Of a DNA stretch of 64,000 nucleotides, positions 54,109-63,016 are shown piece after piece; within the stretch, counting starts at the first letter, position 1; every line of letters begins with the position of its first letter. This DNA is from Haloplanus sp. CK5-1. Lineage in GTDB: Archaea; Halobacteriota; Halobacteria; Halobacteriales; Haloferacaceae. Where the stretch lies: the NCBI RefSeq assembly GCF_037201915.1, contig NZ_CP147505.1, positions 2,914,001-2,978,000 of the forward strand. Reading direction: 5' to 3'. The notes under the pieces were generated by a model that searched no databases, was not told the DNA's origin, and saw only the letters and a program-made list of their open reading frames with translations. The translations under genes were made by a program, and so were the position numbers.

Positions 54109-55086
54109 ATGAAAGCAATTCGATACCACGAACACGGTGACACAGACGTACTGACGGTCGACGACGTCCCGACGCCGGAACCGGGACCGGGCGAACTCCT
54201 CGTCCGGGTCCGCGCGGCGAGCGTCAACCCGATCGACACCTACGTGCGGGACGGCGCGGTGAGCCCCGCAGACGGCCTCCCACACGTCGGGGGGTCGGAT
54301 ATGGCCGGCGTCGTCGAAGCCGCCGGCGACGGCGTCGACGGGATGGCGGTCGGGGACCGGGTGTTCGCCACCGGTCTCGGCCTGTTCGAGGACGGGACGT
54401 ACGCCGAGTACGTCGTCGCGCCGGCCGAGTCGCTGGCACCGCTCCCGGAGTCGGTGTCGTTCGACGAGGGGGCCGCCGCCGCCATGGCCTTCGCGACGGC
54501 GTGGCGGGGCCTCGTCTACCGGGGCGACCTCTCGGTGGGCGACGCCTGCCTGGTGCAGGGTGGCCGCGGGGGCGTCGGCCACGCGGCGGTCCAGATCGCG
54601 GCCCACGCGGGGGCACGGGTGGTCGCGACGGCGAGCACCGACCACTCGTTCCTCCGGGACCTCGGTGCGGACGCGGTCGTCGACTACGCGGCCGACGACG
54701 CCGCCGACCGGGTCCGCGAGGCCGCCGGCGGGGAGGTGGATGTGGTACTCGAGACCCACGCCGCGGCCAACGTCGAGACGGACCTCGATCTCCTGGCTCG
54801 CGGCGGGAGCGTGGTCATCCTCGGCGAGGAGGAGCCGATCCGGATCGACCCCGGGGCGTCGATGACAGGCAAGATCGCCGACGCCGACCTGCGGTTCATG
54901 TCGATCATGGCCTCGCGCGACGATCAAGTGCCGATCCTCGAACGCGTCGGTCCCTTGCTGGCCGACGGCACGTTCACGGTCGAAATCGAGGCCGCGTACC
55001 CGCTGGCGGAGGCGGCCGAGGCACAGCGCCACGTGCTGTCGAGTGGCTCCCGTGGGAAGGTCGTCCTCGATATCGACGCAGAGTAG
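54109..55086 (+). CDS. Zinc-independent quinone oxidoreductase/MDR-family protein
   Basis: A 325-residue NADPH-dependent oxidoreductase of the quinone reductase group. GroES-like start MKAIRYHEHGDTDVLTVDDV, substrate domain VRAASVNPIDTYVRDGAV, and Rossmann motif VQGGRGGVGHAAVQIAAHAG near residue 150. The structural zinc cysteines of alcohol dehydrogenases are missing. Likely reduces quinones or enones. Follows the sugar ABC operon after 118 bp; probably its own transcript. Confidence 0.85.
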   Translation: MKAIRYHEHGDTDVLTVDDVPTPEPGPGELLVRVRAASVNPIDTYVRDGAVSPADGLPHVGGSDMAGVVEAAGDGVDGMAVGDRVFATGLGLFEDGTYAEYVVAPAESLAPLPESVSFDEGAAAAMAFATAWRGLVYRGDLSVGDACLVQGGRGGVGHAAVQIAAHAGARVVATASTDHSFLRDLGADAVVDYAADDAADRVREAAGGEVDVVLETHAAANVETDLDLLARGGSVVILGEEEPIRIDPGASMTGKIADADLRFMSIMASRDDQVPILERVGPLLADGTFTVEIEAAYPLAEAAEAQRHVLSSGSRGKVVLDIDAE

Positions 55087-55135
55087 CGCCCGAAGGACCG
55101 GGGGATTCATCGTCCTGTGGCCACCTTCCGAGGGT

Positions 55136-56173
55136 ATGACGACGACGCTCGACCCCGACGACACGGTCGCCGTCCTCGCCCACGACCGATTCCCCGATCG
55201 CGCGAAGACTGCGGTCGGCGTCATCCGGTACGCCGACTACGACGTGACTGCGGTGATCGACCGTGCCCACGCCGGCGAGTCGGTCGCCGACCACCTCCCG
55301 GACGCCCCGGACGCCCCGATCGTCGGGAGCATGGCCGACGCCCCGGACGTGGACGCCCTACTGATCGGTATCGCACCCATCGGCGGCGGTTTCGACGACT
55401 CCTGGCGACCCGACGTGCGGGCCGCCATCGAGGCAGGGTGTGACGTGGTCGGCGGTCTGCACTACTTCCTCGCCGACGACGACGAGTTCGCGGCGCTCGC
55501 GGCCGACCACGGCGTCGACCTGGTCGACGTACGACGCCCGCCCGAGGACCTCACGGTGAGCGAGGGGCGGGCGGGTGACGTGGACAGCGAGGTGATACTG
55601 ACCGTCGGCACCGACTGCTCGACGGGCAAGATGACGACGACGCTCGAACTCGTCGCCGCGGCCCGCGAGCGAGGGATCGACGCCGGGTTCGTCCCCACCG
55701 GGCAGACGGGGATCATGATCGCCGGGTGGGGGATCCCCGTCGATCGGGTGATCTCCGACTTCGCGGCGGGGGCCGTCGAGCGGATGATCCTTAACGCCGC
55801 CCCCGACCACGACGTCCTCTTCGTCGAGGGACAGGGGACGATAGTCCACCCAGCCTACTCCGGGGTCACCTGTAGCCTGCTCCACGGCGCGATACCCGAC
55901 TCGCTGGTGTTGACCCACAGCGCCGGACGGGAGACGATCCACGGCTACGAGGAGTTCGCAATCCAGCCGATCGGAACCTACGTCGATCTCTACGAGGACC
56001 TCGCAGCGCCGGTCGCCTCCGCGGAGGTGGCCGCCGGTGCTCTCGACACACGGTCGGTCGACGGCGACGACGCGGCGCGGGATGCGGTCGAGTCGTACGC
56101 CGACGCCGTCGGCGCACCGGCGACCGACCCGATCCGATTCGACGCCGACGAGATCTTGGACGGCCTGCTATGA
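55136..56173 (+). CDS. dgcN: DUF1611 protein, DgcN-type D-glutamate N-acetyltransferase
   Basis: A 345-residue DUF1611 protein. The N-terminal Rossmann-like domain (VAVLAHDRFPDRAKTAVGVI) is followed by a P-loop domain with VGTDCSTGKMTTTLEL near residue 160 and FVEGQGTIVHPAYSGVTCSL. In characterised bacteria DgcN acetylates D-glutamate and works with DgcA, the racemase encoded next. Here the next gene is exactly such an enolase-superfamily epimerase and overlaps by four bases, which makes the assignment much firmer than the family name alone. Cytoplasmic. Confidence 0.78.
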   Translation: MTTTLDPDDTVAVLAHDRFPDRAKTAVGVIRYADYDVTAVIDRAHAGESVADHLPDAPDAPIVGSMADAPDVDALLIGIAPIGGGFDDSWRPDVRAAIEAGCDVVGGLHYFLADDDEFAALAADHGVDLVDVRRPPEDLTVSEGRAGDVDSEVILTVGTDCSTGKMTTTLELVAAARERGIDAGFVPTGQTGIMIAGWGIPVDRVISDFAAGAVERMILNAAPDHDVLFVEGQGTIVHPAYSGVTCSLLHGAIPDSLVLTHSAGRETIHGYEEFAIQPIGTYVDLYEDLAAPVASAEVAAGALDTRSVDGDDAARDAVESYADAVGAPATDPIRFDADEILDGLL

Positions 56174-57198
56174 AGGCCGAATTCGAGCGTCTGACCCTCC
56201 CCATCGACGGCGCGTTCACCATCTCGCGCGGGTCGATGACGGAGGTGGAGACGGTGGTCGTCCGCGTCAGCGACGAGGCGGGACGAACGGGTGTGGGTGC
56301 CGCCGCGCCCGACACACACTACGGCGAGACGGCCGACACCGTGTGTGCGGTGCTTCCCGACCTCCTCGACGCGGTCGAGGCGGTGGACGACCCCCTCGCA
56401 CTCGGCGAGGTCGAGCGCCGACTCCGCGCCGTCGTCCGTGAGAACCCGGCCGCCCGTGCCGCCGTAAGCGTCGCGGTCCACGACCTGGCGACCCGTCGTC
56501 TCGGCGTCCCACTCTACCGTCACTTCGGCCTCGACCCCGACCGCGCGCCACCCACCTCCTACACGGTCGCCATCGACGACCCCGAGACGATGGCGGACCA
56601 CGCCGCGGACGCCGTCGACGCGGGCTACTCGATCCTGAAGGTGAAACTCGGCACCGACCGCGACCGGGAACTGGTCGAGGCGATCCGGGGGGCCGCCCCC
56701 GACGCGACGATTCGCGTCGACGCCAACGAGGCGTGGACGCCCCACGAGGCCGTCGAGAAGAGCGAGTGGCTGGCCGACCTCGGCGTCGAGTTCGTCGAGC
56801 AACCCGTCCCGGCGGAGCATCCCGCAGGGTTGAAGCGGGTCCACGAACGCAGCGCCCTCCCGGTCGCCGCCGACGAATCCTGCCGCGTCCTCGCGGACGT
56901 CCCCGCGGTGGCCGACCGGGTCGACATCGCGAACCTGAAACTGATGAAGTGTGGCGGCGTCCGCGAGGCGATCCGGATGGTCCACGCCGCCCGCGCACAC
57001 GGGCTGGAGGTGATGCTCGGCTGTATGGTCGAGTCGACCGCCTCCATCGCGGCGTCGATCCACCTCGCGCCGCTGGTCGACTACGTCGACCTCGACGGCG
57101 CACTGCTCCTCGCCGAGGACGCCTACGAGGGGCCGACCTACGACGGCGGGCGCGCGACGATTCCGGATCGTCCGGGGACGGGCGTCCGGTCGCGCTGA
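56170..57198 (+). CDS. dgcA: Enolase-superfamily epimerase, DgcA-type N-acetylglutamate racemase
   Basis: A 342-residue enzyme of the muconate-lactonising/dipeptide epimerase group. Catalytic Lys-X-Lys is in ILKVKLGTD, metal ligands are Asp in TIRVDANEAW, Glu in VEFVEQPVPAE and Asp in VAADESCRV, and the second catalytic Lys is in NLKLMKCGGV. With DgcN it would convert N-acetyl-D-glutamate to the L form in D-glutamate catabolism. A dipeptide (L-Ala-D/L-Glu) epimerase is the alternative. Confidence 0.8.
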   Translation: MKAEFERLTLPIDGAFTISRGSMTEVETVVVRVSDEAGRTGVGAAAPDTHYGETADTVCAVLPDLLDAVEAVDDPLALGEVERRLRAVVRENPAARAAVSVAVHDLATRRLGVPLYRHFGLDPDRAPPTSYTVAIDDPETMADHAADAVDAGYSILKVKLGTDRDRELVEAIRGAAPDATIRVDANEAWTPHEAVEKSEWLADLGVEFVEQPVPAEHPAGLKRVHERSALPVAADESCRVLADVPAVADRVDIANLKLMKCGGVREAIRMVHAARAHGLEVMLGCMVESTASIAASIHLAPLVDYVDLDGALLLAEDAYEGPTYDGGRATIPDRPGTGVRSR

Positions 57199-57208
57199 CC
57201 GGCACCGC

Positions 57209-58192
57209 TCAGTCCGTCGCCCGGAGGTCGACCCAGCCGTCCGTGGCGCGTCGGCCACCGTCGCGCGTCAGGAACAGCGCCGAGAGTCCGTCGCGGGCGG
57301 CGACGAACGACGACGCTCGGTCGTCGTCCATCACGAACGCGGCCGTGGAGTAGGCGTCGGCCGTCTCCGCGTCCGGCGCGACGACCGTGACGCTCGCGTC
57401 CTCGGTGGGCGACCGCCCGGTCCCGGGCGTGAGGATGTGGTGGTGGGTGCGGTCCTCGTCGTAGTAGATCCGGTAGCTGCCGGAGGTGGCGACGCCGCCG
57501 CCGTCGAGACGGAGGGTCGCGGCGAGACCGTCGCCGTGGGGGTCCTCGACGCCGACGCGCCAGCGCGACGCCGAGTCGGACCCGCCGAAGGCCCGAACGT
57601 CGCCGCCGGCCTCGACGAGGCCGGCGTCGACCCAATCACGGAGGACGGCGACGCCGGCGTCGACCACGGCACCCTTCGCGACACCGTCGAGGGTGACGGG
57701 CGTCGGTGCCCGGAGCGTCGATTCGGATATGTCGATCACGTCGAAGGACGCGTCCTCGACGCGCCGACGGGCGTCCCGTGGGGTATCGTCTCCGGATTCG
57801 TAGGCCGACAGTACGGGGAGGACCGTCGGGTCGAACGCGCCGTCGGTACGGTCGTAGATCCGCCGACACCGACGGAGGAGCGCGACCAGTTCGGGCGACG
57901 GGTCGGCGAGAACGCCAGCCTCGTTCAGGCGCGCCACCTCCCCGTCGGCGTCGTGGCGCGTGAACACCGACTCCAGACGGGACATCTCCGCGAACGCGCG
58001 TTCGACGCCGAGTTCGGCTCGATCGGGGTCCCGCGTCACCGCAGTGACGGTCACGAGCGACCCCATCATGAGGCGAGTGCTTCGGACCTCGGTGACCTCC
58101 CCACGGACGAGCAGCGTCCGCCCGAGAACCCCGGCACCGGCGGCTCCCCCGACGGCCGTCGACAGGAACGACCGGCGGTCGAGTTCACGCAT
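57209..58192 (-). CDS. apbE: ApbE-type FAD:protein FMN transferase
   Basis: A 327-residue flavin transferase. It begins with a Tat-like signal (DRRSFLSTAVGGAAGAGVLG) and so acts outside the membrane. Conserved blocks are MMGSLVTVTAVTRD, DGAFDPTVLPVL, VTLDGVAKGAVVDAG, GLVEAGGDVRAFGG and HHHILTPGTGRSPTEDASVT with the metal-binding Asp/Thr. It attaches FMN covalently to Thr in a D-X2-[ST]-G-A-[ST]-X-T motif; the NosR-like neighbour carries such a site (DALTGASVTT). Start ATG 58192 overlaps the small gene upstream by eight bases. Confidence 0.88.
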   Translation of the reverse strand: MRELDRRSFLSTAVGGAAGAGVLGRTLLVRGEVTEVRSTRLMMGSLVTVTAVTRDPDRAELGVERAFAEMSRLESVFTRHDADGEVARLNEAGVLADPSPELVALLRRCRRIYDRTDGAFDPTVLPVLSAYESGDDTPRDARRRVEDASFDVIDISESTLRAPTPVTLDGVAKGAVVDAGVAVLRDWVDAGLVEAGGDVRAFGGSDSASRWRVGVEDPHGDGLAATLRLDGGGVATSGSYRIYYDEDRTHHHILTPGTGRSPTEDASVTVVAPDAETADAYSTAAFVMDDDRASSFVAARDGLSALFLTRDGGRRATDGWVDLRATD

Positions 58193-58361
58193 CGTCCTCA
58201 CCACCCGTGGTGTCGGGCCGACCGGCGGCGTCCGATCCCGGCGACTCCTCGGGCGACGCGTCGTCCCCGGCCGTCGATCGGCGGACCATGCTGACGACGG
58301 TCCCCTCGGGAACCAGTTCCTCGCTCCCCGGATACAGGTCGGTCTCACCGCTGTCGGTCAT
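58185..58361 (-). CDS. Small protein between NosR-like and ApbE genes (58 residues)
   Basis: ATG 58361 opens MTDSGETDLYPGSEELVPEG, with TVVSMVRRSTAGDD and an acidic Pro/Gly-rich tail; the stop lies eight bases inside apbE. It is co-transcribed with the two flavin-related genes and its frame has normal haloarchaeal codon usage. No domain recognised; it could be a maturation factor or a small membrane-associated subunit, but no membrane helix is present. Confidence 0.5.
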   Translation of the reverse strand: MTDSGETDLYPGSEELVPEGTVVSMVRRSTAGDDASPEESPGSDAAGRPDTTGGEDDA

Positions 58362-58385
58362 GGCACGGTTCGCGAGAATTCGCTG

Positions 58386-60422
58386 TTAGTCCGTCGTCCG
58401 GTCCTCGGGGCGGATGCGCTCGATGAGCGCGGGGTCCCGCCAGGCATCGACCGTGAAGCCGTGTTCGTTGTCGTACTGGAGGACCACCGGACACCCCTCG
58501 GGATCGTGGTAGTTGTCGACACAGACCGAACACTGGAAACACTGGAACTGGTCGATTGAGCCGTCGTCCTCGATGGCCTGGAAGTCACAGTCGGTCTGGC
58601 ACTTCACGCAGTCGCCACAGAGGTCGTACCGCTGGATCGGCTCCCGCTGGAGGATGTTGCCGAGGGCCAAGCCAGCCCCGAGGGGACAGACGTACCGGCA
58701 GTAGGGCCGGAACATGAACGCGCCCGAGACGACGAGCAGCGCCGACCACGCGATGTAGACCGGGTCGGTTACGAGCGAACTGTAGAAGGCCGCTTTGAAC
58801 GGTTCGACCTTCGCCAGCGTCGCCCCGAAGTCCGTCGAGACGACGAAGCCAACCACGATGGCGACGAAGAGCGGATATCGGATCTTCTCCAGTTTGACGT
58901 GGTACTCACGGGGGAGTTCGTACTCCCACGGCGTCGCCTTGTAGAGCAGTTCTGAGAGCGCACCGAACGGACAGATCCACCCGCAGAAGACCCCTCGACC
59001 CCACTTCGGGATGACGAGGGCGACGTAGATGAACGTGATCGCGACCAGCGGTGCGGAGAAAAACAGCGCCCACCGGAAGCCGCCGGTCGTGGCCCACGAG
59101 ATGAGCTCTCGGACCAAGATGGCGATTTGCTGGGTGGTCGGCTGGGTCGGGTGGTACCAGCCGAGGAAGACGAGCGTCGCCCCGAGCGTCCCGATCCGCA
59201 GGCGGTTGACCGTCACGCCCGCACGCCGACAGAGGCGCGAGCGGAAGGTGAACACGCCGAGGATCCCACCGAGGAAGAGAACGAGCGCCAGGGCGGTACT
59301 CCAGTTGTCCTCCCACGCCGACTCGACGGTGCCGACCCACGCCGGTAGCACCTGCGCGGCGGCGGCGTCGACGGGACGCCGGACCGCGAGACCGCCCGGC
59401 CCGTAGGTCCGCCGAATCCGCTCCCCGTCGACCGTCAGGTCGAGGACGAACGGTCGGGTCGTGTCGAGCGTCGGAACCACGAGCGCCGCGCTCCAGTCGA
59501 CGCCCTCGACCTGCGTCTCCCGAACCGGCGGCGCGGACGAGCGGGTCCACTGGTGGAGGCGAAGGCGCTCCGGATCCGGGGAGCCGGGAGCGGCGAGACC
59601 GACCCAGAGGACCGTCGCGTTGGCGTCGGTGGCGTTGGCGTCACCGAGGAGGCTCTCTCTGACGGGGGCCGCTTCGATGGGGGCCGCGTAGAGCTGGATC
59701 GGCGCGGAGGCGTTGGGTCCGGCGGGCGTCCCAGCGTCCCAGCGAGCCAGTTCGGTTCCCCGACCCAGGTCGCCGAGCGTCATCCGTCGCTCCGCGGACG
59801 ACCGGTTCGACACGGCCGTTTCGTTCGCGGCCCCGTCGACGTCCGATTCCGAGATGATGCCCTTCTCCCGGGCCACGATGCGGGCGGAGCGTGTCACCGT
59901 CTCGATGGACGCCCGCGTGGTCACGGACGCGCCGGTGAGCGCGTCGACGTGATACTCGTCCGATCCGGCTTCGCGGAGCGTAACCTCCTCGGTGACGGAC
60001 ATTCCGACCATCTGGTGGCCGAACTGGCGCAAGCGCTGGATGGCGGAGACGCGGTCAAAGAAGGGTTCGTGCTGTTCGACGAGTTCGACCCCGCGGATGG
60101 TGCCGTCGGTGTCCATGGCCACGAGGAATTCGATCGGTTCCTTGCCGTAGCCCTCGACGTCGACGACGTTGCTCGTGAGGAAGACGTAGCCGGCGAGTTG
60201 GCGCTCGCCGTCGACCTGGCGGTAGGCTTCGACCGTTCGGTACTCCCCCGACGGCTCCGAGAAGGAGTCGGCACCCGGATAGACCTTCGAGAGGCTTCGC
60301 TCCGAGAACGGGTCGTCGATACTCGTTCGGTCGACGGCCGCGACCGTCGCAGGCAGCGAGGCCAAAAGGAGTATCGCGAAGACGATCGCGATCCAGCGAG
60401 AGTGGTTCACGCTCGACGGCAC
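58386..60422 (-). CDS. NosR-like flavin and iron-sulfur membrane protein
   Basis: A 678-residue protein. A Sec-type signal or anchor (RWIAIVFAILLLASLPATVA) leads to an extracytoplasmic FMN-binding domain with the flavinylation site VDALTGASVTTRASIET near residue 160. A variable domain follows, then about six membrane helices with CGWICPFGAL and CRYVCPLGAG, and two cytoplasmic [4Fe-4S] clusters (CGDCVKCQTDC and CFQCSVC...GCP). The layout matches NosR/RnfG-type electron carriers. nosZ and other nos genes are not in the window, so nitrous oxide reduction is only one possibility. Starts at GTG 60422. Confidence 0.85.
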   Translation of the reverse strand: MPSSVNHSRWIAIVFAILLLASLPATVAAVDRTSIDDPFSERSLSKVYPGADSFSEPSGEYRTVEAYRQVDGERQLAGYVFLTSNVVDVEGYGKEPIEFLVAMDTDGTIRGVELVEQHEPFFDRVSAIQRLRQFGHQMVGMSVTEEVTLREAGSDEYHVDALTGASVTTRASIETVTRSARIVAREKGIISESDVDGAANETAVSNRSSAERRMTLGDLGRGTELARWDAGTPAGPNASAPIQLYAAPIEAAPVRESLLGDANATDANATVLWVGLAAPGSPDPERLRLHQWTRSSAPPVRETQVEGVDWSAALVVPTLDTTRPFVLDLTVDGERIRRTYGPGGLAVRRPVDAAAAQVLPAWVGTVESAWEDNWSTALALVLFLGGILGVFTFRSRLCRRAGVTVNRLRIGTLGATLVFLGWYHPTQPTTQQIAILVRELISWATTGGFRWALFFSAPLVAITFIYVALVIPKWGRGVFCGWICPFGALSELLYKATPWEYELPREYHVKLEKIRYPLFVAIVVGFVVSTDFGATLAKVEPFKAAFYSSLVTDPVYIAWSALLVVSGAFMFRPYCRYVCPLGAGLALGNILQREPIQRYDLCGDCVKCQTDCDFQAIEDDGSIDQFQCFQCSVCVDNYHDPEGCPVVLQYDNEHGFTVDAWRDPALIERIRPEDRTTD

Positions 60423-60519
60423 GCTCCCGAGTCGGTGCGAGCGTTCGTCGGCAATGCGGCGTCGAGAAGGGGACAGACGACGAGTGGGACCGTGATCTGT
60501 GACACGATATCACTCTACG

Positions 60520-60541
60520 TTCACTATTTTTTAATACTATC
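60520..60541 (-). promoter_or_regulatory. Probable promoter of the NosR-like operon
   Basis: Minus-strand TATTAAAAAATAG (about 60527-60539) is the only AT-rich box upstream of GTG 60422, leaving a leader of about 80 nt. Downstream lies an imperfect inverted repeat, GTGATATCGTG...CACAGATCAC, that could be an operator. Confidence 0.35.
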
Positions 60542-60574
60542 GTCACACGGCCGACACCAATCGCCGGAGGGGAT

Positions 60575-62107
60575 TTACCAGTCGACGAACGGCGTCTGGC
60601 CGCCCGCACGATCGAGGTAGGTGCGTTGCATCACCTCGATCGCCTCGGGGAGGGTCGCGCCGTCGTCGGCCGCCTCCCTGACCCGATCCTTCTTCCACGC
60701 GCTCGGGACGGTCCCGTCGCGTCGGCGCTCGACGGGTGCGAGATAGTCGTCGATCGCGTCGACGCCGAGGCCGGCCTCCCGGAGGCCGCGACGGGCGTGT
60801 GCGAACAGGTCGTCGTAGACGGCGTCGGGGTCGGTCGTCCGGTCGCCGTCGGCGGTGATCCACGCCAACTCGGCGTCCGGCCCGTGGGCGACGGCGTCGT
60901 AGAAACAGTCCCGGGCGGCCGTCCACGGCAGGTCGAGGACCGGGTGGTCGGCAGCGACGAGTCCCCGGAGCAGCCCGACGACGAGCGCCTGGATGGAGAC
61001 GGTGTCCCGGACGGTCGGCTGGGTCGGGAGCGGGCGGTACTCGATGCGCAGGGAGGCCCCCTCCCGTTCGGTGCCGACCGGTTGGCCGCCGACGACGCCA
61101 CGGACCCACCGCCAGTGGACACCACGCTTGTGGTCGTACTCGCGGATCGTCGACCGGTACGGACTGGCGTCCGGGGCGTCCCCGTCGGCGAGGACGGGCG
61201 CGTACGTCTCGTCCGCGACGACCCGATCCACCACGTCGGTCGCCGCCGCGAGGTCCCGCGGGAACCGGACCTTCCCCTCGCCGCGGGGTGCGCCGGCGTT
61301 GATGCTTTCCTCGAACACCCGGATCCGGTGTTCGTGGAGGGTTGCCTCGATCACGTCGGGATCGGCGGCCGCGTCGTAACAGTCCGCGGGGAGAAACGGG
61401 GAGTTACTCGACAGCGAGAGGACCGGACCGGTCGTCCGCAGCGCGGCGTTGAAGTAGTCGGGGAAGTCGTCGACCTCGGGGATCTGGAGGTGTGGCTGGA
61501 TCGAGGTGGCGAGCGACTCGGCGAGGATCGTCGGATAGGAGAGGCGAGCACCGGGCGCGTCGACGGTGATCGTCCCTCCACTCCGGTCGAGGATCTCGTT
61601 GTCTAGTGCGACGTAGCGGGGGTGCTGGCGCATGTTCCGCGCGACGACGACCCCCGACCGCTCCTCGACGGCGCCGAGGTAGGTGTCGGTCCCACCGGCT
61701 GGGGGGATGGTCCACATGGCGTCGAGGACCGGGACGAGACCCTCGTCGCCGAGGACCGTCCGCGCATCCGCCACGTTCTCGGCGATGCGGTCGGCCTGTT
61801 TCGCGAGGCCGTCGGCGTCGAAGGGTGTCGCCTCGGAGTTGACCTCGAGGTTGTGGACGCCGAGTTCCTTCGCGAACCCGCCGCGGTCGAAGGCCGCCTC
61901 CGGGATGGACGCGAGGCGACCGTCGTCGTCGACGGCGTAGGCCTCCAGTTCCATTCCGACGGCAAAGTCGTCGGTGTCGAGACGGCCACTGACGATGTCG
62001 TCGCGGATCCGGACGGCCTGGTCGCGGGCCCGACGGTCGAACTCCTCGCGGATCTCGGGGTCGGTCGATCGCTCGACTGCGGCGACGAGGTCCGGTTCGT
62101 CGCCCAT
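60575..62107 (-). CDS. gshA: Glutamate-cysteine ligase (GCS2 type)
   Basis: A 510-residue ATP-dependent ligase. Conserved elements are FAVGMELEAYAVDDDG near residue 50, EVNSEATPFD, MWTIPPAGGTDTYLG, LSYPTILAESLATSIQPHLQ and VHWRWVRGVVGG with SLRIEYRPLPTQP. Haloarchaea use gamma-glutamylcysteine as their main low-molecular thiol, and this enzyme makes it from glutamate and cysteine. It overlaps the stop of the PspA-like gene by one base and is co-expressed with it. Confidence 0.83.
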   Translation of the reverse strand: MGDEPDLVAAVERSTDPEIREEFDRRARDQAVRIRDDIVSGRLDTDDFAVGMELEAYAVDDDGRLASIPEAAFDRGGFAKELGVHNLEVNSEATPFDADGLAKQADRIAENVADARTVLGDEGLVPVLDAMWTIPPAGGTDTYLGAVEERSGVVVARNMRQHPRYVALDNEILDRSGGTITVDAPGARLSYPTILAESLATSIQPHLQIPEVDDFPDYFNAALRTTGPVLSLSSNSPFLPADCYDAAADPDVIEATLHEHRIRVFEESINAGAPRGEGKVRFPRDLAAATDVVDRVVADETYAPVLADGDAPDASPYRSTIREYDHKRGVHWRWVRGVVGGQPVGTEREGASLRIEYRPLPTQPTVRDTVSIQALVVGLLRGLVAADHPVLDLPWTAARDCFYDAVAHGPDAELAWITADGDRTTDPDAVYDDLFAHARRGLREAGLGVDAIDDYLAPVERRRDGTVPSAWKKDRVREAADDGATLPEAIEVMQRTYLDRAGGQTPFVDW

Positions 62108-62940
62108 CAAGCCGACTCCTCGCGGTCGTTGTCGGTCTCGCCCTCACTCTCGCGTTCGCTCTCCCGCAGTTCGTCGAGTTCCGCCTCGACGTCGTCGTCG
62201 ACGGGAGCCGTCGATTCGTCGGCGTCGGCCTCGGAACCACCCGACTCCCCCAACTCCGCCTTGAGCGTCTCCAGTTCGGCGTCCACCTCGGTCGACGTCC
62301 GCCCGGACTCCAGCTGGCGGTCGATCTCGTCTTTGTCCGAGAGGGCGTCCTCGAAGGCACCCGACTCCTGGAGTTCGTCCATCGCGGCCGACCGAGCCTC
62401 CATCTCGTCGGTCCGCTCCTCGGCGCGTTCGAGCGCCCGACCCACGTCGCCCATCTCGTCGCCGACGCCGCTGATCGCCTCCGAGACGCGGTTCGACGCC
62501 TCCGCGGCCTCGTAGCGCGCCTTCATCGTCTCCTTTTTCGTGCGGAACTCCTCGATCCGGCTCTGGAGGGTGTTCTTCTTCTCGACGAGGTCGTCCTGTG
62601 TCGACTGGAGGTCGGCGATCTGACCCTCCAACTCCTCGATCTGGGTCATCTTCTCCTTCTTTTTCTCCAGTGCCCGCCGCGCGAGGTCCTCACGGTCCTG
62701 GCGTACGGCTTCGCGGGCCTGTTCGTTGTGTTTCTCGACGTTGTCCTCGAGGCGACGCTTCTGGATCTCGAGGCGCTTCTTCTGTGTCGTCAGATCGGCG
62801 ATACCCTGTTTGACCTGCTGGAGTTCGTCGCGCATCCGCTCGTAGGAGTAGTCGAGCGTCTCGGTTGGGTCCTCCGCCCGGTTCAGGAGGGCGTTGAGCT
62901 TCGACCGAACGACGTAGGAGGCCCGCGAGAGTATTCCCAT
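62107..62940 (-). CDS. pspA: PspA/IM30 family coiled-coil protein
   Basis: A 277-residue protein beginning MGILSRASYVVRSKLNALLN, with an amphipathic N-terminal helix and then a long coiled coil from about residue 30 to 180 (LQQVKQGIADLTTQKKRLE...). The C-terminus (residues 200-277) is acidic and Glu/Asp-rich. PspA/Vipp1 proteins bind the inner leaflet and stabilise membranes under stress. The link to gshA suggests a common membrane or oxidative stress response. Confidence 0.87.
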   Translation of the reverse strand: MGILSRASYVVRSKLNALLNRAEDPTETLDYSYERMRDELQQVKQGIADLTTQKKRLEIQKRRLEDNVEKHNEQAREAVRQDREDLARRALEKKKEKMTQIEELEGQIADLQSTQDDLVEKKNTLQSRIEEFRTKKETMKARYEAAEASNRVSEAISGVGDEMGDVGRALERAEERTDEMEARSAAMDELQESGAFEDALSDKDEIDRQLESGRTSTEVDAELETLKAELGESGGSEADADESTAPVDDDVEAELDELRESERESEGETDNDREESA

Positions 62941-63016
62941 ACCCCTCCTTGGGGACGCGGGCCTTAAAATCTCACCCGGCGACAGGATCGTAAGGGAGGG
63001 AATCGTAGCCAACGGT

